Assembly (NCBI GenBank): GCA_027257055.1
Contig: JAPVLO010000055.1
Coordinates: forward strand, 8,331,501-8,395,500
Length of the DNA stretch: 64,000 bases
Reading direction: 5' to 3'
Source: Cephalopachus bancanus
Lineage: Eukaryota; Chordata; Mammalia; Primates; Tarsiidae
The notes beneath the pieces were generated by a model. The model was not told where the DNA came from. It worked only from the letters and a program-made list of their open reading frames with translations, and did not search any database. Both the position numbers and the translations under genes were made by a program. Shown piece after piece: positions 47,065 through 59,160 of the stretch (the first letter of the stretch is position 1; every line of letters begins with the position of its first letter).

Positions 47065-47941
47065 CTAAAGGAAATTTTTTTTCATTGCTGATGGCAATGT
47101 GAATTAGTATAGTTACACTTTAGAAATCACTATAAAAGTTTCTTGTAAAATTGATTGTTAATTAGCTTTTTTAAAAAGGCCCAGATGCTCTTCCTGGGAA
47201 TATAATCAAGAAAAACATTATTATCATTGGCTTACCCATTGAGGGAAATGTAGAACACATAAGAAGATACCTGCTTTTTAATCTAAACAAGATTATGCTA
47301 TAGTAGTATTCTAAGCAGTGCATTTAAAGAAATGTTTTCAGTAGGATTTGGCACGTGGGGAACTTCATCTGTGTAAGTTATGAAGCATCCTTAATAAATA
47401 TCCATGAACCTCTTTTCCAAACAAGAACATCATCCATACTGTTGCATTGATGCAAACATTCTTCCTATATCTTTCCGCTGTGATGTTCCACCTTCCCCTG
47501 AACTGTTTACTAATCTTCCCTTGCTGTTTTAGGCATTCTGTACTACTGAACTGTGTATCCTTTTACTAATTATCAATGATGCCGTGCGATAGGTTGACTT
47601 GCTCACTCATGCTCTCTTTCTGAGACATAACATTTTCCTGTAACTATTATATATTATTTAATGATGTTAACACTGAGCCCTTTATGCATTCTCCTGTCAT
47701 TGGATGTTTGAGTTGTTTTCAGTCTTCACTGTCATAAAATGTTCTGCTGTTAATATTCTTAATACCTAAATACTCAGTATGTAAGTACAATATTTTTTCT
47801 TGATTGCATTTCTAGGAAGAGCATCTGGGCCTGAGAAAAGGTAATTAATGGTCAGTTTTACAAGAAAATGTTATAGTGATTTTCAAAGTGTGATTATACC
47901 AGTTCACATTGTCAGCAGCAGTGAAAAAAAGTTTTCTTTAA
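47065..47941. repeat. Imperfect inverted repeat, about 155-bp arms
   Basis: Arm 1 (47065-47219) and arm 2 (47789-47941) are reverse complements over almost their whole length. A shared core in arm 2 is GGAAGAGCATCTGGGCC, followed by TTTTACAAGAAA and TATAGTGATTTT-like text. The spacer is about 570 bases. Both arms look like old L1 3'-region sequence in opposite orientations. Confidence 0.75.
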
Positions 47942-49622
47942 AATTCATGCCTCACTTATCCCAACACTTGGCATTATTGGGCTTCTTAATTTTTGCCAAA
48001 ATAATAGTAAAGTGCATTTGATGTACCAGTAGTGTTGAGCTTTTTTTCCACGTTTAATCATTGTTTCTTTTGTCTTTTGTGTAATGACTGCTCGTATTTT
48101 TGGTCTAGTTTTCCAGTGAATTATATTTTTTCTCCTTGGTTTAAAGTATTTTTCCATATATCCCAAAGACTACTGTTGTTAGTTTCATGTGTTAAAAGTA
48201 TACCTCAACTTGTGCTATATATTTTTATTTTCTTTAAGGTGTCTTTAAGAAGACACTAGACTAGAAGTTCTTGATTTTAACATACCGAATATGTTAATTT
48301 TGCTCATTTTTAGTTAGGGCCTTTTATTTAAGACATTCTTCTGTATTTTGAGGATATAAGTTGCTCTCTTATATTTTCCATTAATAGCTTAAAAATTATG
48401 TAGAATTAATTTCTGTGTATGATGTAGGAATTTAGTAGTTTTTATCCATCAGGAAAAAGAATACCTAGTACCATCTATTGAGTAGTTCTTTTTTTCTCCA
48501 TTGATGTGAAATACACACTGTGCTATGAGTCATGTTTCCACATATTCATGTTTTTTTTCCCTATCTTTTTTATTTATCTTGGTTAATTTGCCCACCTCTA
48601 TATCAATTCAGCATGCTCTTCATTACTGCAATTATCTGGTAAGTCTTAACACTTGATCTCCCCACTTTTTCCCCTCTTACTAAGTGATGTTTGGCTGTGC
48701 TTGGGCTTTTACCCTTCCATAGAAATTTTAGAGTTCATTTATTAGTTAACAGCAATAGCAAGAATGACAGCAGCAAACACCTGTTGGGAATTTGCCTGGA
48801 TTGTATTAAATCTGTAGGTCAATTTAGAAATAATTGATATGTTCTTTGATATTGAGTCTTGTCTTTCATGAACATTGTATATAGTTATATCTTAAGTTTT
48901 TTTTTCCTGTTAAAGTCTCATACTTTTCTCGAGCTATGTCTTACTCATTTTTTCCAGTATTGTTCCTACTACCTCAGTTTTTATTTTTATTTTTTAATTT
49001 TTTAATTTTTTTTATGCCTTTGGGAAAGCTATCTTCTCTGGAGTACAAAAATGTAATTGATTTTTTTATATTGATCTTACATCCAGTCACTTTACTAAAC
49101 CTTTGGTATTCCTAATATTTTGTCTATAGATCATTTGTGAATAATACAAGTACTGTTTATTCCTTTTCAATTCTTGTAAATTCTATTTATTTTTCTTGTA
49201 TTTCTTTTTGCATTAGGGCCTAAGGTACAACACTGAACCGAAGCCGTAGAAGATATTTCTTCTTCCTGTCTGATTTTTATAGGGAACGTTCTAATTTAAT
49301 GAAGAATGATGTTTGTAGTTGCTTTTTTCTGAATGTTCTTTATTCGGTTAAGGAAATTACCTTGTGTTTTTAATTTGCAGGGTTGTATTTTGTGTTTTTA
49401 ATCATGAGTGCATATTGAATTTTTATCAAGGATTTGTTCTGTGTTTATTAAGGGGATCATATGGTTTTCACTGTTTTTTTTTATATATTACACTCATAGT
49501 ATATTCCAATGTTAAGCTCACTTATACTCCTAGGATAAATCTAGCTTGTTTAAATACACATCTGGGTTCTATTTGCTCATATTTTGTTTTAAATTTTTTC
49601 CTCTACTCATGAGAGAGTTTAG

Positions 49623-49624
<2 letters not shown>

Positions 49625-49676
<52 letters not shown>

Positions 49677-49706
49677 AAACTGATTTTGGCTTGTGTAAGA
49701 GAGAAG

Positions 49707-49773
<67 letters not shown>

Positions 49774-49785
49774 TTCTTTTTTTCT
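49625..49785. repeat. (TA)n-poly(T)-(TC)n compound microsatellite
   Basis: A TA tract at 49625-49660 joins T16 (49661-49676). Thirty-two bases later comes a TC tract (about 49709-49772) degrading into TTTC. The TC tract is a homopurine-homopyrimidine mirror repeat that could form triplex DNA. Confidence 0.92.
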
Positions 49786-49989
49786 ATTCACCAGAAGACT
49801 GTGTATGATTTATATTATCTGCTCTTGAAATTTTGATAGTATTCAACTGAAAACAAGATCTAGTGATTTCATTGTAGGGAGATTTTTAACTAATCAATCT
49901 TTTTCAAAACTTACCAAGTTATTTGTACTCCTATTTCTTTTTGACTCAGTTTTCTTAAATTATATATACATGTGTGTATGTATTTACAT

Positions 49990-50040
49990 ATATTTTTATT
50001 TATTTTGTAGAGATGGGGGTCTCAGTATGTTGCTCAGGTT
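49990..50040 (-). mobile_element. Short Alu scrap
   Basis: TTTATTTATTTTGTAGAGATGG and GGTCTCAGTATGTTGCTCAGG match the middle of an antisense Alu left arm. Only about 50 bp remain. Confidence 0.6.
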
Positions 50041-51350
50041 AAGTTATACTTTTCTAGATGTATATTCATAGCTTCTTACCTTTTGAGTTAATTAGTATAA
50101 ATTATTCATAGATTTTAAAATCACTTATATTTTTCATTACAAATACAATTTCTCTTTTTTCTTTCTTGACCAACCTGCCATACAGTGTATGTTTTATTAG
50201 TATTCTCAAAGAAAAATACCTTTGAGTTTGTTGATCCTATTATGCTTTATGTCTTATTTTGTCTCTATGTTTTATTTAATTTTATTTTTATCTGTAATAC
50301 ATCTTTTACTCCCTTTGCATTTGATCTGCAGTTCTTTTTCTTCTATGTTGTTTAGCTGACTATAGCTCAATACTTTTTAGCTCTTTGTTTTTAATATAAG
50401 CATTTAAGATTATGAATTTCCTTCTCAGTACTGCTTTAAACTAATACTCTCATTAATGTTTAATTCTACATGTTTTTAAAGTTTTATTTTTTTCTATAAC
50501 CCACAAGTTATTGATAAGCCAAATTTTTAAATAGGATCTTTTCATTATCAATATCTTACTTGCATTGAAGTAAGAATACACAGTCCATGGGATGCCAGTT
50601 ATTTGAAACTTGCTGAGTTGTTCTTTATGTCGTAGCATAATGTCAATTTTCATAAGTGTCCTGTATTTTTTAAAGAAGATTGTGAATTCTCAGTTTATTG
50701 GTTGTGGGTTTTCTATGTATCAGATCAAGATTGTTTATAGTACTTTTTATATCTTATATATTTTTACTAGTTTTTCATGTTTGCCATTTTGAGCAATATA
50801 TAGTGAATTTCTCCACTGTGATGGTGGCCTTTTCTCTTAGTAATTTTGTAATTTTTGCATTGTATATTTTGAAGTTATTTGATGTATACATATTTAGAAT
50901 TATACAACTTCATAATGAACTGAACCTTTTAGCATAGTATAGTACCTTATTTTTTACTAGTTATGCTTTTTTGCTTTAAAGCCTAGTTTTTCAGGTAGCT
51001 TTCTTTTGGTTGGCATTTTCCTTGATCAGTTTTCTACATCCTTCGATCTCCAATCTCTAATTTCTTAATGAATTTAGGTATGTTTGTCTGCTTTTAAAAT
51101 TTAGTTTTACAATTTCTTCCTTTTGTCTATCAAGTTTAATCCATTTATTTCTTATAATCTTTAATATATGGACATTTTTCTTCAAATTATTTTATATGTT
51201 TTCATGCTTTTTCCAAAGTGTCTATTTGTTTCTTTATATTTTTATTCCCTTTTTTATAACTTGGAAGTGATACATTTTTCTCTTCTCTTATTAGATACCA
51301 CTGATATTTTACTATGTGTGCTGGAAGTTAAAAAAAGAAAAATTCTTGTC

Positions 51351-52045
51351 AATTCCAAAATATCCCAAGAGCCATAGAATTCTGTAGTTGACTTGTAGAC
51401 TTACACACTAGGTTACTCATTTCTTTTTAGTTCAATCTGTTTTAACTGGGCTTTAGTTATTTTTCAGTGGGAGGGGTCTTTATAGAATCAAATTAATCAT
51501 AATGAGGGAGTAGATGTCTAACGCTCTGTGTTGCTACTGAAGGTATGGGTAGTCCCATGGTTCAAAGTCTGTTTTTGTATTTAAAGCATCAAAGAAGGTG
51601 GGAACCCTTCACTAACAGGAGGTTTTTCATGATGCTTATGTAGATTGTCAATGAAATAGGCACAACAAATTGTCAAAGTAGAAAAAATATTTTTTGTTAA
51701 TTTGAACTAGATGAATGATTCAGATCTCACCTGTATTTAAATACAGGAGCTCCTTCATACAATGTGCAAACATAAAAAAAGAATACAAGTATTAAACTTA
51801 GTTATTATTATCATGGTAGTATTATAGATTTTTTATTCTATAATTTTATTTTACCTTTACTTTGTGTAGTAAACATGTATCAACCTCCCCCCAAAAGGTA
51901 AATAGTGTATTTTTTAAAAATAGAAACCTCTTTGTCCCATTTTTTTCCTCAGTAAATTGAAATTTGGGGACAGATCAGGATTTCATTATCAAACATGTTT
52001 ATTAGGTGTCTGTAGCACATTGACAGACCCTGTTAGGGTAAGACA
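51351..52045. other. Unique stretch, no gene seen
   Basis: Nothing supportable was seen. Confidence 0.45.
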
Positions 52046-52061
52046 TGAAGCCCCTTTTCTT

Positions 52062-52350
52062 CTTTTTTTTTTTGAGTTGGAGTCTCACTCTGTCACCCAG
52101 ACTGGAGTGCAGTGGCCACTCCCGGCCACTGCAGCCTCCACCTGCTGGGCTCCGGCGATCCTTCTGTCTCAGCCTTCCAAGTAGCTGGAACTACAGGCGC
52201 GCGCTACCATGCCCAGCTAATTTTTGATTTATTGTAGAGATGAGGTCTCACCAAGTTGCCCAGATGGGTCTCAAACTCGCGGGCTCAGGCAGTCCACTCA
52301 CCTCATCCTCCCAAAGGCGCGGGATTATAGGTTGAGCCACCGAGCCCGGC
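52062..52350 (-). mobile_element. Alu, intermediate local subfamily
   Basis: Antisense full-length dimer. Flanks TGAAGCCCCTTTTCTT (52046-52061) and TGAACCCCCTTTTCTT (52351-52366) are a 16-bp duplication with one mismatch. It has the GCGCCTTTGGGAGG head of the young group but retains CAACTTGGTGAGACC. Confidence 0.94.
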
Positions 52351-52366
52351 TGAACCCCCTTTTCTT

Positions 52367-52867
52367 ATGAATGTTTTACTGTAAGACAACATTGCTGTGC
52401 CTAAATATAGAATTATAGAAAGTCCATCTTAAAGGAAATTATGGAGATCATGCAGTACAGGGGTTTCCAAAAAATTATTTTGGAAGTGCTTGTATAGTAA
52501 TCTTTTTACAAAGCAAGTTTTACAGAAGCCTATCGTCTTCAAAATAAATAAAAATGAATTCAGCCCTGGCTCATACTGAAAAAGCTTAGGGCACCTGTGA
52601 CCCACACAAACTCAGGTTCCCCTTTGTGGTTCCCCTCCGTGGAACTCACAAAAACATCCTTTACATTGGTGACCGTCATATCAGCAGAGACAGGAGTAGA
52701 GCTCTAAGAGGGCTGGCCAGTGGCTGGACCAGAGTTCCGTTCTTCACAGCCTGTTCCAAGCACTTCTACCACCGATAGCTCATTCCTACAACCAGGCAGA
52801 GTTGCTACTTCATACACAACCAATTAGGAGATTATTGGTACATTTTTCACTCTTAATTATTTCCTTT
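52367..52867. other. Unique stretch, no gene seen
   Basis: Nothing supportable was seen. Confidence 0.45.
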
Positions 52868-52880
52868 AAAATCAGCATCG

Positions 52881-53171
52881 AAGCCGGGCTCGGTGGCTCA
52901 GCCTGTAATCCCGCGCCTTTGGGAGGCTGAGGTGAGTGGATTGCCTGAGCCCGCGGGTTCGAGACCCGCCTGGGCAGCGAGACCTCATCTCTACAATAAA
53001 TCAAAAAATCAGCTGGGCGTGGTAGCTCATGCCTGTAATTCCAGCTACTCGGAAGGCTGAGGCGGAAGGATTGCCGGAGTCCAGCAGGTCGAGGCTGCGG
53101 TGGTCGGGAGCGGCCACTGCACTCCAGTCTGGGCGACAGAGTGAGACTCCAACTCAAAAAAAAAAAAAAAA
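52881..53171 (+). mobile_element. Alu, youngest local subfamily, best copy
   Basis: Complete dimer from AAGCCGGGCTCGGTGGCTCA to a pure A tail. A perfect 13-bp duplication AAAATCAGCATCG flanks it (52868-52880 and 53172-53184). Markers: A-box region TGGCTCAGCCTG, B-box GGTTCGAGACC, contracted GGGCAGCGAGACC, linker CAATAAATC, right-arm hairpin GTGGTCG-GGAG-CGGCCAC (53100-53117), 3' end CTCCAACTC. It is the best local template for the subfamily. Confidence 0.96.
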
Positions 53172-53184
53172 AAAATCAGCATCG

Positions 53185-56139
53185 CATTTAGACGTTTTGC
53201 TTGGGTGAGCTCTGATTTGCCAACCAGACTTGCCCTTCCTGCTTGAGTCCTTAGCTCTGGGCCTGTTGGCTTTGTTGGTGTCCCCCAAACTGGAAAAGCC
53301 TGTCCAGTGTCCAGTAACAGGGATATGGTGACAAAAAGCCTCATTTTATTTGCCGTCTTTTGTTTGCTATGGGCTCTTTGCTGGTCTTTTCACTGCTGTC
53401 ACATAGGAATTGATTCTTTTCAAGCAGACAGACCACATGCTATTTCTGTGCTGTAAATTTCCAAAGCTTCTTCCCTGTCCACCTCTCCAACCACACGCTG
53501 GAACAAGAAGTGTGTTTGCAGCTATAATCAGCATGCTTAAGTACTAGTTGAATTCAGTGTGAGTACAAAATCCGTACAGCTCCTGACTCTGAGAGAGGCT
53601 ATAAAAATACTATAACATGGTTTCGAGCCCTCTGGGACCTTTAAAAATAAGGTGGTCCCTCCTAACCTTTATAAAGCTTATTGGGGGTTCTAAAATAGCC
53701 CAGATTACATGTTAAGGGAATTGTCTGATTCATAGAAGATTGTGTCAGACACTGAAGAGTCCTGGCTGCTGACTGGCAAATTCTTTCCTTGTTTCAGCTT
53801 TTTTCTGGAACAAGATGCACAGCAATAGCCATTTATTTTCCTATAAATTTCTTGAGGTTAGTCATTTTCCCCAGTATCCAGTATGTGTACCTGAAATAGT
53901 TGTGAACTAGCCAAACTAGTGAGTCAGAGGTGCTTCCTGTAGAAGGTTTGCCTTCAGCTCCCTGCCTCAGTGATCATTTGTACACCACTAATCTTTCTGT
54001 TTCATTTCTGTAGGTCATCTCATCAATCCCCATGACAGCTGTGTGAGAAGCAGCGCAGTTCTTGTTAACTCAAATTGCAAATGATGATACTGAGGTTTCA
54101 TGGGGCTTGTGGAATGATCCAGAGTCTCATGAATTTCATTTGTAGTTGGGTCTTGAATTTGGGCCTCTTGGGTCTTGGATTGTGTTTCACTGTGGATCTT
54201 GGATCTATCCTCACAGGCTCTTTGTAATCTGGTAGCATCCTGAGACTCTAATCAGCTTCAACATAAGAATAGCAATTCACACTTCTGGAAGGCTTAGTGG
54301 TTTATTGCCCACTCTCTCATACATTACCTGATAGCCTGTCAGTTCAGACATATGCTATGGAAAATATACAGGACACTTTTGCATTATTACTTACCTATGG
54401 CAAAGTTCTAACTGGTTTCTCTGCCTCTGAGACTGCAGAGAATCATTCTAAAATGGCAAACATATTAAGATACACTCTGTTGAAGGACGAAGTTGGGGCT
54501 CTTTTTCTGAATCCCAAAGCAGCTCCTGGCCTGTCTGCAGCCTCATCTATTCTCAGGCCCTAGCACACCCTGTCGGGAATGCAGGGAATGATTAGTGGCC
54601 CTGGACAACCCTCTGGTTCACAGTAGCATGGTTTCTCACCGGTCACTCCCTCCCCTGCCCTCCTCTCCATCAAGTATCTGCAGGAGCTCTTCCGGAGAGA
54701 TCTTCTGGTAAAGATGTCTGATGTGCTAGCCTCTGTTGAAACCCACACCCCTCTGCCTTGCATTTAGGAATTTACCAGTTGTGACTGGGCTCTAAGTTCA
54801 GTGTAGAAGGCCACACATCTGCTCTAGCACTGAAAGTATCAGAGGTCAGAAGGCACACAGTAAATGTTTGCTGAATGAAGGAACTGCACTTTAAGAATTT
54901 CCATTTTGAATTGTGTGTGTGCAAAGAATGAATGTTTGGAAGGATGTGGTTGTGTGCAGGTGCATGCTGGTTGCTGATTACTCAGGCAAAACTGGTTCAC
55001 CCAGTGTCCACCTCAGCGCTGGCCATGCTGCTCTCAGGGGCTCACTGCCCAGAGGGTGCTGTGCCATTGGCAGGGGAGCAGGTGCCCTGCATTGTTCATG
55101 CTTGCACTTCCTCCAAGCAACTCTGCATGCTTTTGAACATAGCTGGCTCTGAACAAGTGTTTATGGTAGTGAATGATACTGTGATCTCTCTAAATACTTG
55201 GACTTTAGGGGTCTTCTGGTTCTAGGCCATACTGAGACCCTAGAGGACACCTACAGGCATATTCTGAGAGCTGCCTCTTCGCAAATGCTTTTATTTTAAA
55301 GAGGAAGAAATGTCCTCATTTCCTCCCACCCTTTTCCAATCTTAGTGCTATATGTTGCCTTGCAGGGACTGTGGGCCATCGCTAACTCCCCCCTCCCACC
55401 TCTTTCTCAGTGTGTCTGTTTTTTAGCAGCTTGATGTGAGGTTCTTAGCTTTCCTTCTGGAAGCTGCAGCTGAGGCTGCCTAATCTTGGATGTGCCCAGT
55501 TAAGCAATGACAGAACTGGGTGGGGGAGTCAAGATGAAACTCCAGGGAAGCATATGGGTTGCTGGAGGGCTTCTGTCACATTGCGCTGGAAGGTGACAGA
55601 TGGAAACACACAGCAGCCTGCAGCAAGGCTGTCATGCACAGCTACCACGGGGTGCCAGGCGCACAGTCTTTTCCTGAAAGTTGGAACTTGATCACTGCTC
55701 TGCCTGGCCCCACCATCCCTTTTGCAGGCCACTGTTCTGGGCTGGTAAAGAGGCAGAAAGCAAAGAGGGGTGATTGAAGGACACAACCCAGCTAACTCAG
55801 CTGACTGCTGTGACGGGGACAGAACAAACAAATAAGCAAGGGCAGCTTTCTTTCCTCCTCTTAGGTTATTACCTATTTTGGGAGAAAAAAAGAATGCTGT
55901 ATTTTAGGTAGAGCAGCTTATTAAAGAGAAAGTTTAGATCCAGATGGCTTAGTGATCTTAGAGCCCGCTTAGCATATACCTTGAGAAATAACCTGTGTGG
56001 CCCACATATGATGTTCTTGGTGGAACTCAGGCCCCTTCTAAGGAATCGTACACATCAGGCTGTGACTCGCACCTTAGGCATAGATGGCAGCCTCTGTCCT
56101 GAATCATAGTGATGAGTTTGTGGAATTTGATGTGTTGTG

Positions 56140-56140
<1 letters not shown>
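53185..56140. other. Mostly unique stretch with MIR
   Basis: Bases about 54010-54175 contain a MIR-like core (CAAATGATGATACTGAGGTT). The rest has several short frames without splice or homology support. Confidence 0.45.

Positions 56141-56188
<48 letters not shown>
56141..56188. repeat. (TG)n microsatellite
   Basis: About 24 TG units, preceded by TGTGTTGTGT. Confidence 0.95.
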
Positions 56189-56192
<4 letters not shown>

Positions 56193-57608
56193 TATATACA
56201 TGCATGGGCCAAAGAATCAGTGTACACTATTACATTATTCTGGGAAGGCCCACACGACCATAATTGATTTTCTAGAGGGTCCTGGGCTGGCCACTCCTTC
56301 TCAATTAGAAAATTGCTTCTGTGGATCCTGCAGGAGGAGGCTGAGGAGGGCTTAGCCTGGTGTCAGCACAAGTGCAACTTCCCGGCATTCCACTTGTACC
56401 ATGTGCAGACAGTTTAGAGCAACATGTGTGCCTCTTCTTCCTCCCCTACTTCATCATGGTCATCAGGGGAGGTGACCTTACTGTATCAACAGAATATCAG
56501 ACCCACACTGGTAGGATTAAATCATAAGATTTCAGACTTTATGAATGGGCCTTAGCAAATAATATCGGCCAAGTGTTTACAAACTACTTTTTTGGCAGCA
56601 GAACTTTTTCCTCCCTCAAACCAAATACCATGAGTGACTGAGCTGGGGTTAGGGAAGGATTCAGAGCCCTTTCCTTTCTGTCTTGAATCTCTGTGTGGTC
56701 TTTTGGTTGCTTTCCTGGTCTCCCGCCTGCCCGCCCGCCTGCCTGCCTGCCTGCTCTCTGCCTCCGATGGTGGTCTGTGCAAATGCACAGGCATGTCCTG
56801 GCAAGGAGGACCAGGCACTGAATGCTCCTTATCTTCAGTTCCTGGGCAGGGTTCATTGTGAACATTTTTGCTGCTCCGCTTAGTTTCATGGGAATTGCTT
56901 CAGATGTCTCAGAGCCATGTGAACCCTCCAGCTGTCAGGAAACTGCCACTTTCTTCACAAACCTGCCAGAGTAAATTGAGGAAAGGACCTGAGTGTGATG
57001 TCTTGCCTATGAGGTGGCACTGGGTGGGCTGTGCAGAGATCAAGGTCGAGAGCAGGCCTCTCTGAAAGGTGCGTGGATTATTCTAGAACTTATATTTTAT
57101 TCAGTGGCTTCCTAAATTGTGCTCTAGATCACCTCAGTGGTGCAGCGTGAGCTTCAGTTATGCTGTACTGTGTTTGCTCCTTTGATTGTTCTCCTTCTGA
57201 TCTTGGAGCAGAGAACATGTGATGCTCTCATTGAAACATCCCGTTGACTCATTCCAAGTATTCTCCTTCTGTGAGAGGACAGGCCTTCCAAATCCCTGCA
57301 TCCAACTCAAAGCCCTGAGTGACTTGGTGATCCGACACATCAGAAGCATCCCAACCTGTCTGCAACTCCAGGGAGCTCAGATCTTAGGGTCCTGTGAAGC
57401 CTTGTGACTCTCACAACTTGTTCTCCCAGCAGGATGTTAGGGCATTACCAGGAGTTGGGAACTATAGAAAGGAAGTAGAGGAATTGAGAGATGGGATGGT
57501 AATGAAGGGGAACATGGTACATTCACACAATTACCTGATAGTTAATTAAGGACACAGGGGTTGTGGTGTAAGTTTACATGTACACATCCAGATTGGAGAG
57601 CCCTTGCT
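56189..57608. other. Unique stretch with a tetranucleotide repeat
   Basis: Bases 56722-56754 are an imperfect (CCTG)/(CCCG) tetranucleotide tract of about eight units. It creates R/A/G-rich shadow frames on the minus strand. No gene is supported. Confidence 0.5.
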
Positions 57609-58035
57609 GGATATGTAGTCTGTTTTCTGTTGCTATGACAGAATACCTGAGACTGGATAATTTATAAGGGAAAGAAATTTGTTTCTTACAGTTCTGAAGG
57701 CTGGGACGTCCAAGATCAAGTGGCAGCGTCTGACTGGCTTCTGATGAAGGCCTTGTGCTGCTTTGTAACATGGTGAAAGTTCTCACAGGCCAAGAGGAAT
57801 GCACTGAGAGAAAACAAAACTAGTTTTGATAACAGACTCATGCTCGGGATGACGAACGCACTCCCGGGATAACCCATTAATCCATCAACTCATTAGTCTA
57901 TTAATCCATTAATCTGTAAATGGATTAATCCAGTCATGAGGACTCTGCCAATCACCTCTTAAAGGCCTCATCTCTCAATACTGTTTCATTGGGGATTAAG
58001 TTTCAGCATGAGTTTTGGAGGACACAAATCTTCAA
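57609..58035 (-). mobile_element. MaLR-like LTR, antisense
   Basis: Shows TCTGTTTTCTGTTGCTATGAC, CCTGAGACTGGATAATTTAT, GTTCTGAAGGCTGGGACGTC, repeated TTAATCCATTAATC with the complementary ATGGATTAATCC, CACCTCTTAAAGGCCTCATC and GGGGATTAAGTTTCAGCATG. This is a well-known mammalian solo LTR in reverse. It has no internal viral genes. The exact family name is not certain. Confidence 0.7.
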
Positions 58036-59104
58036 ACCAAAGTACTGGAGCATACAGAGATCACACATTTTTTTCCATGCCATTTTCTCTCTATGGTCCT
58101 AAATTTCCTGAGACCCTCCCAGTCTTCACATTCTGTGAGTCTCAGAATTAGAAATGTACATCTTACCTCTAGTGTTTGGGAGGATTTTTCATTGGAAAAC
58201 TATGGGGAAACACAGAAGAGAAAAAATAAACTGTGCATTGTTTTTGTCTTTTGCTCAGGAAAGTCCTAAAGTCCCGTCCCCCCCCCCCCCCCCGGTAGGC
58301 TAGGGAAGATGTACAATGTAGACATTTGTGCCTTTGGCATGGAATCATTGAAACAGAGCCAAACCCTCTGAGGTTTCCAGATACTCTTAGAATCTGCCTT
58401 ACTTTCTTTTTTGGAAAAAAGTAGCCTGGCTGAAATTTGCTTCTGATGCTTGGAAGGCATGCCATGAAGGGAGCCCTCGTTTTTGTTTTGTTAGAAAACT
58501 TGAGTCAGGGTGAGTTCATCTGGGCCTCTGGTTTTTATCAAGTCAATGAGAATGGCCATGGGTATATTATGGAAAGTGGTGGCCGCAAATCACAACTGAA
58601 GGCCTTTAACACTATCTTGAATTTAAGGAGAAAGTAATCATGACTCGGAAGTATTGGAGCGCCAAGGAAAGGTTATTGAAATTAGAAGAACCATTGGTTT
58701 GCTTTCTGCCTAAACAAGGCATTTATTTCACCCAACTTGCTAGCTCACTGGTTTCCCAATCTATGATAGGAAGAGATCACACCAAATATTCCTGAGGCCT
58801 TTTCACATCTGAAATGTCTGTGGTGAATATGTGGGGTCCCCATTGTGGAGGTGTGAGAATTCTTGCTCTCTCTGCCTGGGCAGGCAGGTCTGCTGCAGTT
58901 TCAGGGGCTCCTGCTGCATTCACACAAGTGGTTTGTTTACTTTCTTCAGTATGATGGAAGAACTTAAGAAAGCACTTAGAAATTGGCGGTGACATGATTT
59001 TGTGATGTGATCAGTCAGTATAATGCTAGCTTAAGTTGTGTGTGTGTGTACACGTTTATATGTGTGTATGTGTGTGTTTGTTACTAGAGAAAGCTAGCTT
59101 TCTT
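58036..59104. other. Unique stretch with a C17 run
   Basis: A homopolymer C17 lies at 58278-58294 (an assembly or sequencing error hotspot, and G-quadruplex-capable on the other strand). No gene is supported. Confidence 0.5.
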
Positions 59105-59160
59105 TCATTTCAGTAGCATTAGTGGGTACAAATGGTTTTGGGTTACATGGATGCATTGTA

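Larger units (their letters stand above)
47400..51350 (-). mobile_element. Old L1 tract, antisense
   Basis: Nearly 4 kb of decayed L1 in reverse: GGATGTTTGAGTTGTTTTCAG, CCAGTTCACATTGTCAGCAG, TATTTATCTTGGTTAATTTGCC, ATTGATCTTACATCCAGTCAC, TAAGGGGATCATATGG. It may be more than one insertion. No intact frame. It is interrupted by the microsatellite at 49.6-49.8 kb and an Alu scrap at 49.99 kb. Confidence 0.75.

Noticed and set aside
52881..53171. tRNA-like A and B boxes
   Set aside because: They belong to the Alu left arm (7SL-derived pol III promoter). No cloverleaf can be drawn.
57574..57804. A minus-strand frame as a possible gene
   Set aside because: It lies in a MaLR-like LTR and mirrors the repeat consensus.
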